Source: UBA8337 sp965221415 (lineage in GTDB: Bacteria; Pseudomonadota; Alphaproteobacteria; RS24). Taken from it: a stretch of DNA of 64,000 nt. The position numbers and the translations under genes are program-made. The stretch is from contig OZ244887.1 in NCBI GenBank assembly GCA_965221415.1, positions 1,178,001 through 1,242,000 on the forward strand. Direction: 5' to 3'. This document shows, one piece after another, positions 1 through 8,792 of the stretch (within the stretch, counting starts at the first letter, position 1; the number at the start of each line of letters is the position of its first letter). The notes under the pieces were generated by a model that saw only the letters and a list, made by a program, of their open reading frames with translations, did not search any database and had not been told where the DNA came from.

Positions 1-257
1 ACGGCTTGGATAACATCGCCAATGCGCACGGCTTGCGGCGGCATCGCCAATGTATAGCCACCATGCGCGCCACGATGGCTCACCACCAGTCCCGCACGGC
101 GCAAATCGCCAAAAATCTGCTCCAAATAGTTGAGCGAAATCTCTTGCCGCAGACCAATATCTGCGAGTTTCAGTGGCCCTTCATGGCCAAGCGCTGTTTG
201 CTGCGCGATGTCAGCCATCGCCATGACAGCATAACGGCCTCGCGTGGATATTTTCAT
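1..257 (-). CDS. iscR: Rrf2-family regulator, probably IscR (C-terminus beyond window)
   Basis: The first 85 residues of an Rrf2-family winged-helix transcription factor are visible; the rest lies past the left edge. The start MKISTRGRYAVMAM and the later GAHGGYTLA wing segment are typical of IscR, which senses Fe-S cluster supply and represses its own gene and cluster-assembly genes. The three cluster-binding cysteines lie beyond the visible part, so they cannot be checked. The ATG at 257 follows an AAGG Shine-Dalgarno. The divergent COG2945 hydrolase is a frequent neighbour of iscR-suf operons in alphaproteobacteria, and the promoter carries a near-perfect IscR site, which favours IscR over NsrR or RirA. 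Confidence 0.82.
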   Translation of the reverse strand, partial: MKISTRGRYAVMAMADIAQQTALGHEGPLKLADIGLRQEISLNYLEQIFGDLRRAGLVVSHRGAHGGYTLAMPPQAVRIGDVIQA

Positions 258-348
258 TTTTATCTAAACCTTTGTTTTACTTACCATTTTACGAATATAC
301 TTGCATTCGCTGCATAGTTTTCGCTATCACATGGCACGTCATGCAAGA

Positions 349-377
349 GATATAGTAAATCCGACTAAATTAGTCAA
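349..377 (-). promoter_or_regulatory. Sigma70-type promoter of iscR
   Basis: On the minus strand, TTGACT (377-372) and TATATC (354-349) are separated by exactly 17 bases. The predicted transcript starts near 342 and leaves a leader of about 85 bases before the iscR ATG at 257. The IscR-like palindrome covers the -35 box and the start of the spacer, where a bound repressor would block RNA polymerase. Confidence 0.6.
363..375. promoter_or_regulatory. IscR type 1-like operator
   Basis: GACTAAATTAGTC is a perfect 13-bp palindrome around a central A. It matches the core of the E. coli IscR type 1 consensus (GACTRWWWYAGTC) at every position, and the flanks match partly. It overlaps the -35 of the iscR promoter, so autorepression is the natural reading. 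It may also affect the divergent hydrolase gene that starts at 414. Confidence 0.6.
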
Positions 378-413
378 GATTAAGCGTCTCATGCCATCGT
401 TGTGGGAGCGATT

Positions 414-1070
414 ATGCCAGAAGTTATTTTTAACGGGCCAGAAGGCCGTCTTGAGGGTCGTTTTACGCAAAATAAAGAGGCGGGCGCACCCATCGCCATG
501 ATATTGCATCCGCTGCCGCAGCTTGGCGGCAATATGAACAATCCCGTTGTGTATCAATTATACCATCAGTTTGTCAGTCGCGGGTTTTCTGTGCTGCGGT
601 TTAATTTTCGCGGTGTGGGTCGCAGTCAGGGCGAGTTCGACGACGGTATTGGCGAATTATCCGATGCCGCCGCCGCGTTGGATTGGCTACAAGCCCTGAG
701 CGTCGATGCGCGTCAGTGTTGGGTCGCAGGCTATAGTTTCGGCGCATGGATTGGTATGCAATTGCTCATGCGGCGACCAGAAATTTCAGGCTTTATTTCT
801 ATCGCCCCGCCGGCCAATTTTTACGACTTTACCTTTTTAGCCCCCTGCCCCGCCAGCGGTCTGATTGCCCATGGCGACACAGACCGCATCGTGCCAAAGA
901 GCGATATCGAAAAACTGGTGACGCGCCTACAAGCCCAAAAAGGCATCACCATTGATTATGAAAGCATCAAAAGCGCCAATCACTTTTTTGAAAAAGATAT
1001 GTCGAAACTCGACAATGTGGTGAACGCCTATCTCGACCGACGCATCGAGCAAATCGACAAAAAAGATTAA
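414..1070 (+). CDS. Alpha/beta hydrolase, COG2945 family
   Basis: This 218-residue cytosolic alpha/beta hydrolase belongs to the group often found beside iscR-suf operons. The nucleophile elbow GYSFGA, the GRSQG oxyanion-side motif, the strand-loop HGDTDRIVP carrying the acid residue and a late NHFF histidine give a complete Ser-Asp-His triad. The substrate is unknown. ATG 414 is preferred over an in-frame GTG at 402 because a GGAG ribosome site sits just before 414 and family members start MPEVIFNG. Its stop codon overlaps that of the convergent anmK by 4 bases. An Fe-S related role is inferred only from context. Confidence 0.85.
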   Translation: MPEVIFNGPEGRLEGRFTQNKEAGAPIAMILHPLPQLGGNMNNPVVYQLYHQFVSRGFSVLRFNFRGVGRSQGEFDDGIGELSDAAAALDWLQALSVDARQCWVAGYSFGAWIGMQLLMRRPEISGFISIAPPANFYDFTFLAPCPASGLIAHGDTDRIVPKSDIEKLVTRLQAQKGITIDYESIKSANHFFEKDMSKLDNVVNAYLDRRIEQIDKKD

Positions 1071-2161
1071 GCGCGAAACAATTCGCCACCTGTTATCGCC
1101 GCGCGCACCCCCGTCGTTTCAGGGCGGCTGAGGGCAAGACCGCGCACACTGCGCACCGCCAACCACGCAAAAGCCTGCGCCTCTAACGCATCACCCCGCC
1201 AGCCCAGCGCATCGCAATCAATTATCGCGCAGTGCTTTGCCAACATCTCACAGAGTGTTTTATTGTGTCGCCCTCCCCCGCACAAAATCAACCGTTGCGG
1301 CATCGTCGGACACATATCCAACCCCCGCGCAACACACGCCGCACTAAACGCCGTGAGCGTCGCCGCGCCATCTTCGGGCGACGCATTTTGCAACGCACCA
1401 ATATCGAAACTCAGTCGGTCGAGCGATTTAGGCGGCGGGGCAGAAAAATAAGCATCATCCATCAACTGCGCCAACGCAGCAGCATCAACCGTGCCGCGCG
1501 CTGCCAATGCACCGTCTTGGTCATAGGCTTGCCCCGTTTTTTGCCGCACCCAATCATCAATCAGCGCATTGGCCGGCCCCGTGTCAAAAGCCAGCAATTC
1601 CCCCGCTTCGCCGAGCCATGTGATATTACCAACGCCGCCAAGATTCAGCACTGCTTGGTGCGTCTCGCCCTGCAATAGTGCGGCGTGATAAAGCGGCGCA
1701 AGCGGTGCGCCCTGCCCTCCCGCAGCCATATCAGCACGGCGAAACTGCCCGACCACATCAAGGCGCAGACCAGCCGCCAAAGCCTGACCATCACCAATCT
1801 GCAACGTAAAGCCCTCATCGGGGCGATGCAAAATCGTCTGCCCATGAAACCCAATAAGCTGCACATCGCTGCTATCACGCACAAAATCCTGCACCGCCGC
1901 ACGATGCGCCGCCGTGACAAGCGCATCGGCGGTGGTCACCTCATCTGGCCACAGAGCCATATCGGCCAAAACAGCCGTCGGCAAACCCGCCGCCATATCG
2001 AGCGCACGCCGCACGCTATCACGCGTTGCCTCATCATACGCGGCGAACCCATCGCGCCCCGCCACAATATGCGCTTCGCCATCGGTCGACAGCACCGCCA
2101 AGTCGATGCCATCCATCGACGTACCGCTCATCAATCCGAGACTGGTTTTAATTTCGCTCAC
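1067..2161 (-). CDS. anmK: Anhydro-N-acetylmuramic acid kinase
   Basis: AnmK hydrolyses the 1,6-anhydro ring of anhydroMurNAc and phosphorylates it to MurNAc-6-phosphate, a cytosolic step in recycling peptidoglycan released by lytic transglycosylases. The 364-residue protein has the family length. The N-terminal phosphate-binding motif LGLMSGTSMDGID is intact, as are GFHGQTILHRP, the LNLGGVGNIT segment and the FDTGPANALIDDW motif. It starts with GTG at 2161, preceded by GAGGAG. It lies 52 bases from divergent tyrS, a conserved alphaproteobacterial arrangement. It may be functionally linked to mltG and the amidase elsewhere in the window. Confidence 0.93.
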   Translation of the reverse strand: MSEIKTSLGLMSGTSMDGIDLAVLSTDGEAHIVAGRDGFAAYDEATRDSVRRALDMAAGLPTAVLADMALWPDEVTTADALVTAAHRAAVQDFVRDSSDVQLIGFHGQTILHRPDEGFTLQIGDGQALAAGLRLDVVGQFRRADMAAGGQGAPLAPLYHAALLQGETHQAVLNLGGVGNITWLGEAGELLAFDTGPANALIDDWVRQKTGQAYDQDGALAARGTVDAAALAQLMDDAYFSAPPPKSLDRLSFDIGALQNASPEDGAATLTAFSAACVARGLDMCPTMPQRLILCGGGRHNKTLCEMLAKHCAIIDCDALGWRGDALEAQAFAWLAVRSVRGLALSRPETTGVRAAITGGELFRA

Positions 2162-2176
2162 GCGCGGCTTCTCCTC

Positions 2177-2205
2177 TTGACCTTACCCATTGGTTTGCTT
2201 AACAG
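2177..2205 (+). promoter_or_regulatory. Candidate tyrS promoter, possibly leaderless
   Basis: TTGACC (2177-2182) is followed after 17 bases by TAACAG (2200-2205), a weak -10. Transcription would start around 2212-2214, at or next to the tyrS ATG. No Shine-Dalgarno is visible before that ATG, which agrees with a leaderless mRNA. The weak -10 keeps confidence low. Confidence 0.35.
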
Positions 2206-2213
2206 TTTGCTTC

Positions 2214-3464
2214 ATGGAGTATACATCAGATTTTCTCAAAACACTCGATGAACGCGGCTTCATCGCGCAATGCACCGACGCCGAGGCACTCGACGCTGCC
2301 GCAAATGACGGCGTTGTGACGGGCTATATCGGCTATGACTGCACCGCCCCGTCTTTGCATGTCGGCAATCTGATTTCAATTTTGATGCTGCGCCGCTTGC
2401 AGCAAGCTGGTCATCGGCCGATTGTCGTTATCGGCGGTGGCACAACCAAAGTCGGCGATCCATCTGGCAAAGACGAAAGTCGCCAATTGCTGACGCAAGA
2501 TAAAATCGACGAGAACAAAAAAAATATTCGCACCATATTTGAACGGTTTTTAACTTTTGGCGACGGTGCCACCGACGCGCTGATGATTGATAATGACGCA
2601 TGGTTGTCGCAGCTCGATTACATTGATTTCTTGCGCGATTATGGGCGGCATTTTTCGGTCAATCGCATGATGAGTTTTGATAGCGTTAAGCTGCGTCTTG
2701 AGCGCGAGCAGCCGCTTAGTTTTCTCGAGTTCAATTATATGATTTTGCAAGCCTATGATTTTCTTGAACTCAATCGGCGCTATGACTGCACGCTGCAAAT
2801 GGGCGGCTCTGACCAATGGGGCAACATTGTCAACGGCATTGAATTGACCCGCCGCACCGAGCAAAAATCGGTCTATGGCCTGACGACAAATTTGCTGACG
2901 ACCGCCTCGGGCGCGAAAATGGGCAAAACGGCGCAGGGCGCGGTGTGGCTCAATAGCGATATGTTATCGGTCTATGATTACTGGCAATTTTGGCGCAACA
3001 CAGACGATGCCGATATCGGACGCTTCTTAAAATTGTTCACAGAATTACCACTGGATGACATCGTCCGCCTCGAAGCTCTGGACGGGGCGGAATTAAACGA
3101 CGCAAAGAAAATCCTCGCCACCGAAGCAACCGCCATGTGCCATGGCCGCGACGCTGCCCAAAAAGCAGAAGCCACCGCGCAGGAAACTTTCGAGGGCAGC
3201 GGCAGCAGCAGCGGCCTGCCCACCATCGACATCGCCGCGCAGCAATTAACCGATGGTCTCGGCCTATTGCAGGCTTTTGTGCTGGCGGGTCTGGCTGACT
3301 CGAACAGCGAAGCGCGTCGTTTGGTGCAAGGCGGCGGCGTGAAAGTAAACGACACCGCGCAAACCGATATCGGCGCGGTTCTGACAGATGAGAGCATCGT
3401 CGATGGGGTCATCAAATTATCGGCGGGCAAGAAGCGTCATGTTTTATTGCGCATCACGGGCTAG
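2214..3464 (+). CDS. tyrS: Tyrosyl-tRNA synthetase
   Basis: TyrS is a class Ic aminoacyl-tRNA synthetase that charges tRNA-Tyr in the cytosol. The 416-residue product has a Rossmann catalytic domain with the HIGH-type motif HVGN at about residue 49 and the KMSKS-type loop KMGKT at residues 235-239, GGSDQWGNI for tyrosine binding, and a C-terminal S4 RNA-binding domain (RRLVQGGGVKVND). ATG 2214 is chosen; an upstream in-frame TTG at 2190 adds eight residues without support. There is no Shine-Dalgarno. The last 21 bases overlap the 3' end of the convergent AsmA-like gene. Confidence 0.95.
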   Translation: MEYTSDFLKTLDERGFIAQCTDAEALDAAANDGVVTGYIGYDCTAPSLHVGNLISILMLRRLQQAGHRPIVVIGGGTTKVGDPSGKDESRQLLTQDKIDENKKNIRTIFERFLTFGDGATDALMIDNDAWLSQLDYIDFLRDYGRHFSVNRMMSFDSVKLRLEREQPLSFLEFNYMILQAYDFLELNRRYDCTLQMGGSDQWGNIVNGIELTRRTEQKSVYGLTTNLLTTASGAKMGKTAQGAVWLNSDMLSVYDYWQFWRNTDDADIGRFLKLFTELPLDDIVRLEALDGAELNDAKKILATEATAMCHGRDAAQKAEATAQETFEGSGSSSGLPTIDIAAQQLTDGLGLLQAFVLAGLADSNSEARRLVQGGGVKVNDTAQTDIGAVLTDESIVDGVIKLSAGKKRHVLLRITG

Positions 3465-6400
3465 CGGAATTTGCGCGTCATCTTCATCTTCCAAGCCTAT
3501 GCCGAGTTCAAAAATCCGCCGCAACACGCCCGGTGTCAGCACCGATAGCGGATTGACCTGTATGTTCGCCTTGCCATCTTCGCCAACCATCCGATAGCCA
3601 ATCCCGACGACACCCTCGCCCTTTCGACTGGTCAGAATACTGCCCAAAACGGGGACGTTCCCCAAAAACGAGTTCAGCGCATAGGCGGGTATCAACGTTC
3701 CCCCAATATCGATATCGCCGCGCGCTAAATCATAATCGCCCTCAACCGTTATCCCGACCGCGGGGCCATGCGCCAATCCGCCGTCGATGTTTAAGCGGCC
3801 ATCAATGACCGAAAAATCACCCGCTAATTCGCGAAACTTTATGCCTTCGCCGGCCAATGTATCGGCAATGCCCGACAAGGACGCAAGCGTCAACATGGAC
3901 GCCAATATCGGCACATTGCGCGCCCTAAACCCAAGCATCGTCACTTGGCCTTCAAGGTCGCGGCGTTCGCCTTGCGCATTGCGTCCGAAATCATATAGCT
4001 GACCCTGCACCTGCAACGCTCCGCCATAAATTTCTTTTTGCAAATCGAGCAAGCGCAAAATATTGCCCGCATTTTCGCTTTGCAATGTGAAGGCACGCTG
4101 CGTTCGACCATCGCGGTCAAGCGTTCCTATTAGCGGCGTGCCATCTTCAAACACACCCTCAAACGCAATTTTTTCATGCACCCCATTTTGCCGCACCACG
4201 CGCAGACGCGTCGCTTGCAAAATCTCACCATGCCCGCCGACGATGTTTTCAATCTCGCCCTCAACCACCATGTCGTCGCCTAAATATGGCAAAACATCGA
4301 ACTCACGCGACTCTACTTTCGGTTCTGTTTTTATTTCTGACTCACCCGTCTTTAACAATCCCGCCACATCGAACTGCTCTGCCGACAGCGTGACATAGCG
4401 CGTCTCGCCCTCACGCCGCACCGTCGCCTTGACATTCTTATCGCGCCCGAGCGACATCGGGGTCATCTCAAATCTGGTGATGAGCGACCCATCAAGGCCA
4501 ATTTGCGCGGCGATATCTTCTTCGCCATCAATGCTCAACCGCGCGCGAATAGATTCGGCCTTGCCTTTCGCATTGTTTTCAATCACCGCGCGCACATAGC
4601 TCGGCACACCGACGGGTTTCGTATAGGCAAACGGATAAGGGCGCAGTTCGCTTTGCGTTAAATCACCAAAAATCCGAACGCCCGTCGGTTGATTAAGCGG
4701 GCCTTGCACCAACACATGCGCGTGCATGTCGCCAAGATAGCGCGTGCCAATCCACTCTTGCCCAAGGTCAGCGACCTCTTGCGGTTGCAGCATCCCCTGT
4801 ATCGAAAACTTCGACTTGCTTGCGCCATCTGCGCCAAAAGGTTGCGCCCACGCAAAGCTCGTGGCCGCACCGTTCACCTTAACGCGGCCAGTGATGTCCA
4901 TCCCCGCATTATCAATATGCGCCATGGCTTGCCCGTCGCTCAGAGTGAACCTCCCGAGCTTGTCGTCAATCGAAAACCCACGCGTCACCGCATCGACCCT
5001 AAACGTCACATCGCGCTTTTTGGGTTGCGGCAGAATAGGCAGCGACAAAACAAAATTGACTTTCGCGTCTCCCCTAAGACGGTCGAGGTCGAAATCAATA
5101 TTATCGGTCACCTTAAACGAACGGTTCACTGTGCGTATGATATCGCGCATCGCGCCTGTGCCACTTGCGTTAATCTCGGTGGGGGTGGCGGCGTCGCGAA
5201 AGTTCGCCATGAAAAATCGCACACGCTCCACCGAAGCCGCACGCGTATCGCCATCTAGCGTCGGCAGCAAAACATGCCCCCCTTGCGTCGTCACCCGAAA
5301 CGTCTTGCCGCGCAAAGACATATTGGCGCGGGTTTTTTCAAGCGGCGGCATGTTTTTGAGATAGCGCAGCCCGACATTATCCACCATCAGGTCAAGCCGC
5401 AGCGCATCTTCGCGCAAAGGCGTGCCGCGCTCACGATTGATGAGTTCATCAAGCGACGCATTCAGGCGCAGCGTCCCGCCCAACACATCGCCGCCTATCA
5501 AATTAGCCGCGACCCAATCTCGCACCTTAGGCGCAATCGGCAGCGGCCAAAATTGCATCGCGGCGTCGCGGCTCATCTCGGAAAACTTTGTCGTGAAATC
5601 GAAATGCGGTTTACGCGCGGCCAATTCAACCGCGCCCGTCAGCTCCGCCGAGCCAAAATTATGCATGGCCGTCGCCCTATCAATCGTCAATAGGCGGCTT
5701 GCCATATCAAAGCTCATCAGGGCTTTGGCATGCGACACCACAATCGGGGTCGGAAATAATCTCGGCACATCGGCGCGCACCCCCGTAGCATCAACGTCAA
5801 AATCTATCTTGGTCAGCTGACCCGCCGCGCTCAGGTGATAATCTACGAGACCAACAAATTTACCCGCGACACCCGCAACATTAAATCGCGTATCGCGCAC
5901 CATAAATCGCTGCGCCGCGAAATCTATGTCGAACGCCACGGTAAACTCATCCACCGCCAATGGCGTGCCAGACAACATCACCTGTCCGGGCGCGACAAAC
6001 AAGTTGACCTCGCCGACTGTCGATTGACCTTGGGCATCAAATGCGAGGTCGATTTGCGCCGTCACGGGCAATTGGATGCCTTGCAGTGGCGTCAGCAAGT
6101 TTGAAAAATGGCCAATATCTTGCGGGTTCACATTGACCAATTCGATATGCGCATGGCTTTTTGCCTGCGGATGCCAATACGCCTCGGCCACCACAAGGCT
6201 CTCGCCCCGAGGCTGCTGATACGCAATATTGACCTCCAATGCGATGCCGCCCGCCGACCTCGTGGTCAGGATATGCGATGGCGGTTGCGTTTTCGACCGA
6301 TAGCCCGCAATGGTAATATCGCGCACGTTAATCATATTCAAAAACCGTGCATTCCCCCCTGCCCCTGCATTTTCAAAATCAGGCAGCAACACCGTCAACG

Positions 6401-6785
6401 AGGGCGGCAGATGCGCATTATCGGAAGGCGTGATGTCCAACTGCGCGATATCGACCTCGGCGACCGCCAGCCGCGCATGTTGCCATAGCGCCGTCCCGCT
6501 GAGCATCACGCTCACACGCGACAGTTCAAGATGCGCGTCGGCATCATCAATAATATCGATACGCCCAGCGTCTAAGGCAAACATATGATTGCGTTGCGAC
6601 CAACGCAGGCGCGCGTCTTTAATATCGACCACCCCACCCGTAAAACGCGCTTCTATCAACGCCTCGAGTGGCACCACAATGGCACCAATAGGCACAGCCA
6701 CGAACCGCGCCACAACGAGCACCAACAAGGCGGCGATGATAACGCCGCCCGCGCCCGCAAAAATAATCCGCCCGACTCGCTGCAT
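3444..6785 (-). CDS. YhdP/AsmA-like giant envelope protein (DUF3971)
   Basis: This 1113-residue protein has one N-terminal membrane anchor (about residues 5-30) and a very long periplasmic part rich in short beta strands. The central part fits DUF3971. The end fits the AsmA-like C-terminal domain, with the typical TLIPAYALNSFLGNVPVLG stretch and a closing VNPLSVLTPGVLRRIFELG. YhdP, TamB and YdbH proteins of this type are thought to bridge the inner and outer membranes and move phospholipids. That role is inferred from the family. ATG 6785 is chosen because longer forms run into the divergent bcp promoter. It is convergent with and overlaps tyrS. Confidence 0.85.
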   Translation of the reverse strand: MQRVGRIIFAGAGGVIIAALLVLVVARFVAVPIGAIVVPLEALIEARFTGGVVDIKDARLRWSQRNHMFALDAGRIDIIDDADAHLELSRVSVMLSGTALWQHARLAVAEVDIAQLDITPSDNAHLPPSLTVLLPDFENAGAGGNARFLNMINVRDITIAGYRSKTQPPSHILTTRSAGGIALEVNIAYQQPRGESLVVAEAYWHPQAKSHAHIELVNVNPQDIGHFSNLLTPLQGIQLPVTAQIDLAFDAQGQSTVGEVNLFVAPGQVMLSGTPLAVDEFTVAFDIDFAAQRFMVRDTRFNVAGVAGKFVGLVDYHLSAAGQLTKIDFDVDATGVRADVPRLFPTPIVVSHAKALMSFDMASRLLTIDRATAMHNFGSAELTGAVELAARKPHFDFTTKFSEMSRDAAMQFWPLPIAPKVRDWVAANLIGGDVLGGTLRLNASLDELINRERGTPLREDALRLDLMVDNVGLRYLKNMPPLEKTRANMSLRGKTFRVTTQGGHVLLPTLDGDTRAASVERVRFFMANFRDAATPTEINASGTGAMRDIIRTVNRSFKVTDNIDFDLDRLRGDAKVNFVLSLPILPQPKKRDVTFRVDAVTRGFSIDDKLGRFTLSDGQAMAHIDNAGMDITGRVKVNGAATSFAWAQPFGADGASKSKFSIQGMLQPQEVADLGQEWIGTRYLGDMHAHVLVQGPLNQPTGVRIFGDLTQSELRPYPFAYTKPVGVPSYVRAVIENNAKGKAESIRARLSIDGEEDIAAQIGLDGSLITRFEMTPMSLGRDKNVKATVRREGETRYVTLSAEQFDVAGLLKTGESEIKTEPKVESREFDVLPYLGDDMVVEGEIENIVGGHGEILQATRLRVVRQNGVHEKIAFEGVFEDGTPLIGTLDRDGRTQRAFTLQSENAGNILRLLDLQKEIYGGALQVQGQLYDFGRNAQGERRDLEGQVTMLGFRARNVPILASMLTLASLSGIADTLAGEGIKFRELAGDFSVIDGRLNIDGGLAHGPAVGITVEGDYDLARGDIDIGGTLIPAYALNSFLGNVPVLGSILTSRKGEGVVGIGYRMVGEDGKANIQVNPLSVLTPGVLRRIFELGIGLEDEDDAQIPLARDAQ

Positions 6786-6824
6786 CGTTTTTAAACTAAC
6801 CTCTATTATCTTGATTATATTATG

Positions 6825-6832
6825 ATTATAAT
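6825..6832. promoter_or_regulatory. Symmetric, shared -10 element between bcp and the AsmA-like gene
   Basis: The palindrome ATTATAAT gives a perfect TATAAT on the plus strand (6827-6832) and another on the minus strand (6830-6825). On the minus strand TTGGGG (6852-6847) sits 16 bases upstream. On the plus strand no good -35 is visible. Start points would be near 6839 for bcp and near 6818 for the AsmA-like gene. It looks like a bidirectional promoter built on one symmetric -10. Confidence 0.5.
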
Positions 6833-6877
6833 ATGGCAGAGTCTCGCCCCAAACGCATCTCAAATATCGGAATCCAA

Positions 6878-7345
6878 ATGACACAAGCCCTAAATATCGG
6901 TGATAAAGCACCCTCTTTCTCTCGACCCGCAAATGACGCGCGCACTGTTAGTATCGCAGACTATAAGGGACGGCAGCTCGTGATTTATTTCTACCCAAAA
7001 GACAACACCCCCGGCTGCACCACCCAAGCCATCGACTTCACCGCCGCGCGCAAAGATTTCGACAAAGCCAATACAGATATTATCGGTGTCTCAGCCGATA
7101 GCCTAAAAAAGCACGATAATTTCACCGCGAAACACAATCTTGCCCTCACGCTTTTGTCAGACGAAGACCACGAAATGCTCAACGCTTATGGCGTATGGGT
7201 CGAAAAAAGCATGTATGGCAAAAAGTTCATGGGCATTGAGCGCACCACATTCTTGATTGGCGCAGACGGTAAAATTAAGCAAATCTGGCGCAAGGTGAAA
7301 GTCAAAGACCATGTCGCCGCTGTGCTTGAAGCAGCACGCCTGTAG
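6878..7345 (+). CDS. bcp: Peroxiredoxin of the Bcp/PrxQ family
   Basis: This thioredoxin-fold thiol peroxidase reduces hydrogen peroxide and organic hydroperoxides in the cytosol. The 155-residue protein carries the active site YPKDNTPGCTTQA with the peroxidatic cysteine. The resolving cysteine that E. coli Bcp has five residues later is replaced by Ile, and I see no other cysteine, so it probably acts as a 1-Cys enzyme needing an external thiol. ATG 6878 is preferred over 6833, because 6833 directly follows the TATAAT box and could not be within the transcript. Confidence 0.9.
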   Translation: MTQALNIGDKAPSFSRPANDARTVSIADYKGRQLVIYFYPKDNTPGCTTQAIDFTAARKDFDKANTDIIGVSADSLKKHDNFTAKHNLALTLLSDEDHEMLNAYGVWVEKSMYGKKFMGIERTTFLIGADGKIKQIWRKVKVKDHVAAVLEAARL

Positions 7346-7421
7346 CAAAAACCCACCTAAGGACACACTAAATACTTGCCTTTTGAGATAATTTTTGGGA
7401 AATAGGCACAGGAGAAAAACA

Positions 7422-8771
7422 ATGCACAAAATCGCTAGAACCTTTCGCGACTTATTCGCTGAGCGTCAGGTCTTTATTCGCAAGAACGGGAACGTCACTT
7501 ATGTGGCGCTTTCGGCGCGTTCATTGTTCATGCTGTGCATGTTGTTTTTGCTGCTGGCAAGCTGGATTGGCTTTGCGTCGGTGCATACAATTTTCAATAA
7601 TGGTCTGGGGGCTGAGCGCGAACGCGAAGTGCGCGAAATGGAATTGGCCTATGAGGCCGAACTCAATCGCTTGCGCCTTGAATATGACGACTTGAACGCG
7701 CAGTTAGTCCTCACCCGCGACTGGTTTAGCGAGACGACCGACAAACTAGAAAAACGACACAATGATTTGACTTTAGTGTTTGAACAACACGCGACTATTT
7801 CGGACGAATTGCGCGACATGCAATCGACCTATGCCCGCGTTGCCAAACGCAATCGGCGCGACAAAAGCAAAACCAAATTGGTCGCCCGAAGCGGCGGCAC
7901 GCAAGAAACTATTTTGGAAAGCCGCCCCCAAGCCAATACGGGGGACAATCAAAAAATCATTCAACTCAGCGAACCCGAAGCGCTAAAGGCACAAAACGAC
8001 CTGCTCGCTTTGCCGCATTTATCGGACGGTGTTTACGAGCGCATTGCATCGCTTGATGTGCGCCAACAAGACCTCATCGACGCGCTGGAAGAAAGCGTCG
8101 ACCAACGCATCGGCGAGTATGAAGGCGTTATCGAAGGCACGGATATCCTCGAGCCAGAAAGCTTCATGGCGCGATTGCTGCCCGAAAGCGACCTTGCCAT
8201 TGGGGGGCCGTATATTCCGCTCGAAGATGAAAACCCCGGGATTAATTCATCGCTGCACCAACAGCTTTACCGCATCTCGAACAATCTTGAGCGCCTCCAA
8301 AACCTCAGCATGTCGGTGAGCAAAATCCCATTATCCCTGCCTATTCATGGCGCACCGATAACCAGTCACTTCGGCCCACGTCTCGACCCGTTTAAAAAGC
8401 GCGTGGCGTTTCACGCAGGCATCGACTTTGGCGCCTCCACTGGCACACCCGTCTATGCCACGCTGTCTGGTACAGTCGTGCGCGCCGATTATAAAGGTCC
8501 CTACGGGCTTGTGGTCGAAATCGACCATGGCAACGGCTTTCGCACCCGCTATGGTCATTTAGCACGCAGCCGTGTGCGCCGAGGCCAAAGCGTCGAGTTT
8601 CAGCAACACATCGCCGATGCTGGCAATAGTGGCCGCAGCACAGGCCCGCATCTGCACTATGAAGTGTGGTATGAAGGCAAAGTGCGCGACCCAATTGCTT
8701 TTCTTGATTCAGGCAAGCAAATCTACAATATCGCCAAGACGCTTTCGCGCCCGCAGCTGAGTTCACAATGA
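7422..8771 (+). CDS. M23-family peptidoglycan endopeptidase, membrane anchored
   Basis: This 449-residue protein has a single transmembrane helix at about residues 33-55, a long charged coiled-coil region rich in Glu, Arg and Leu, and a C-terminal M23 (LytM) domain. The zinc ligands are present in HAGID and HLHYE, and the family signature GNSGRSTGPHLHYE is intact, so it should be an active DD-endopeptidase in the periplasm rather than a degenerate EnvC/NlpD-type activator. GGAG lies 7 bases before ATG 7422. A bactofilin gene follows 21 bases downstream, a pairing known from cell-shape modules such as Csd1-CcmA in Helicobacter. Confidence 0.88.
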   Translation: MHKIARTFRDLFAERQVFIRKNGNVTYVALSARSLFMLCMLFLLLASWIGFASVHTIFNNGLGAEREREVREMELAYEAELNRLRLEYDDLNAQLVLTRDWFSETTDKLEKRHNDLTLVFEQHATISDELRDMQSTYARVAKRNRRDKSKTKLVARSGGTQETILESRPQANTGDNQKIIQLSEPEALKAQNDLLALPHLSDGVYERIASLDVRQQDLIDALEESVDQRIGEYEGVIEGTDILEPESFMARLLPESDLAIGGPYIPLEDENPGINSSLHQQLYRISNNLERLQNLSMSVSKIPLSLPIHGAPITSHFGPRLDPFKKRVAFHAGIDFGASTGTPVYATLSGTVVRADYKGPYGLVVEIDHGNGFRTRYGHLARSRVRRGQSVEFQQHIADAGNSGRSTGPHLHYEVWYEGKVRDPIAFLDSGKQIYNIAKTLSRPQLSSQ

Positions 8772-8792
8772 GTAACGCAACCGACTGGAATT

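Noticed and set aside
402..413. GTG start at 402 for the COG2945 hydrolase
   Set aside because: It would place the GGAG ribosome site inside the coding sequence; ATG 414 fits the family start.
6833..6877. Earlier start for bcp at 6833
   Set aside because: The ATG directly follows the TATAAT box, has no ribosome site and would not be within a transcript starting near 6839.
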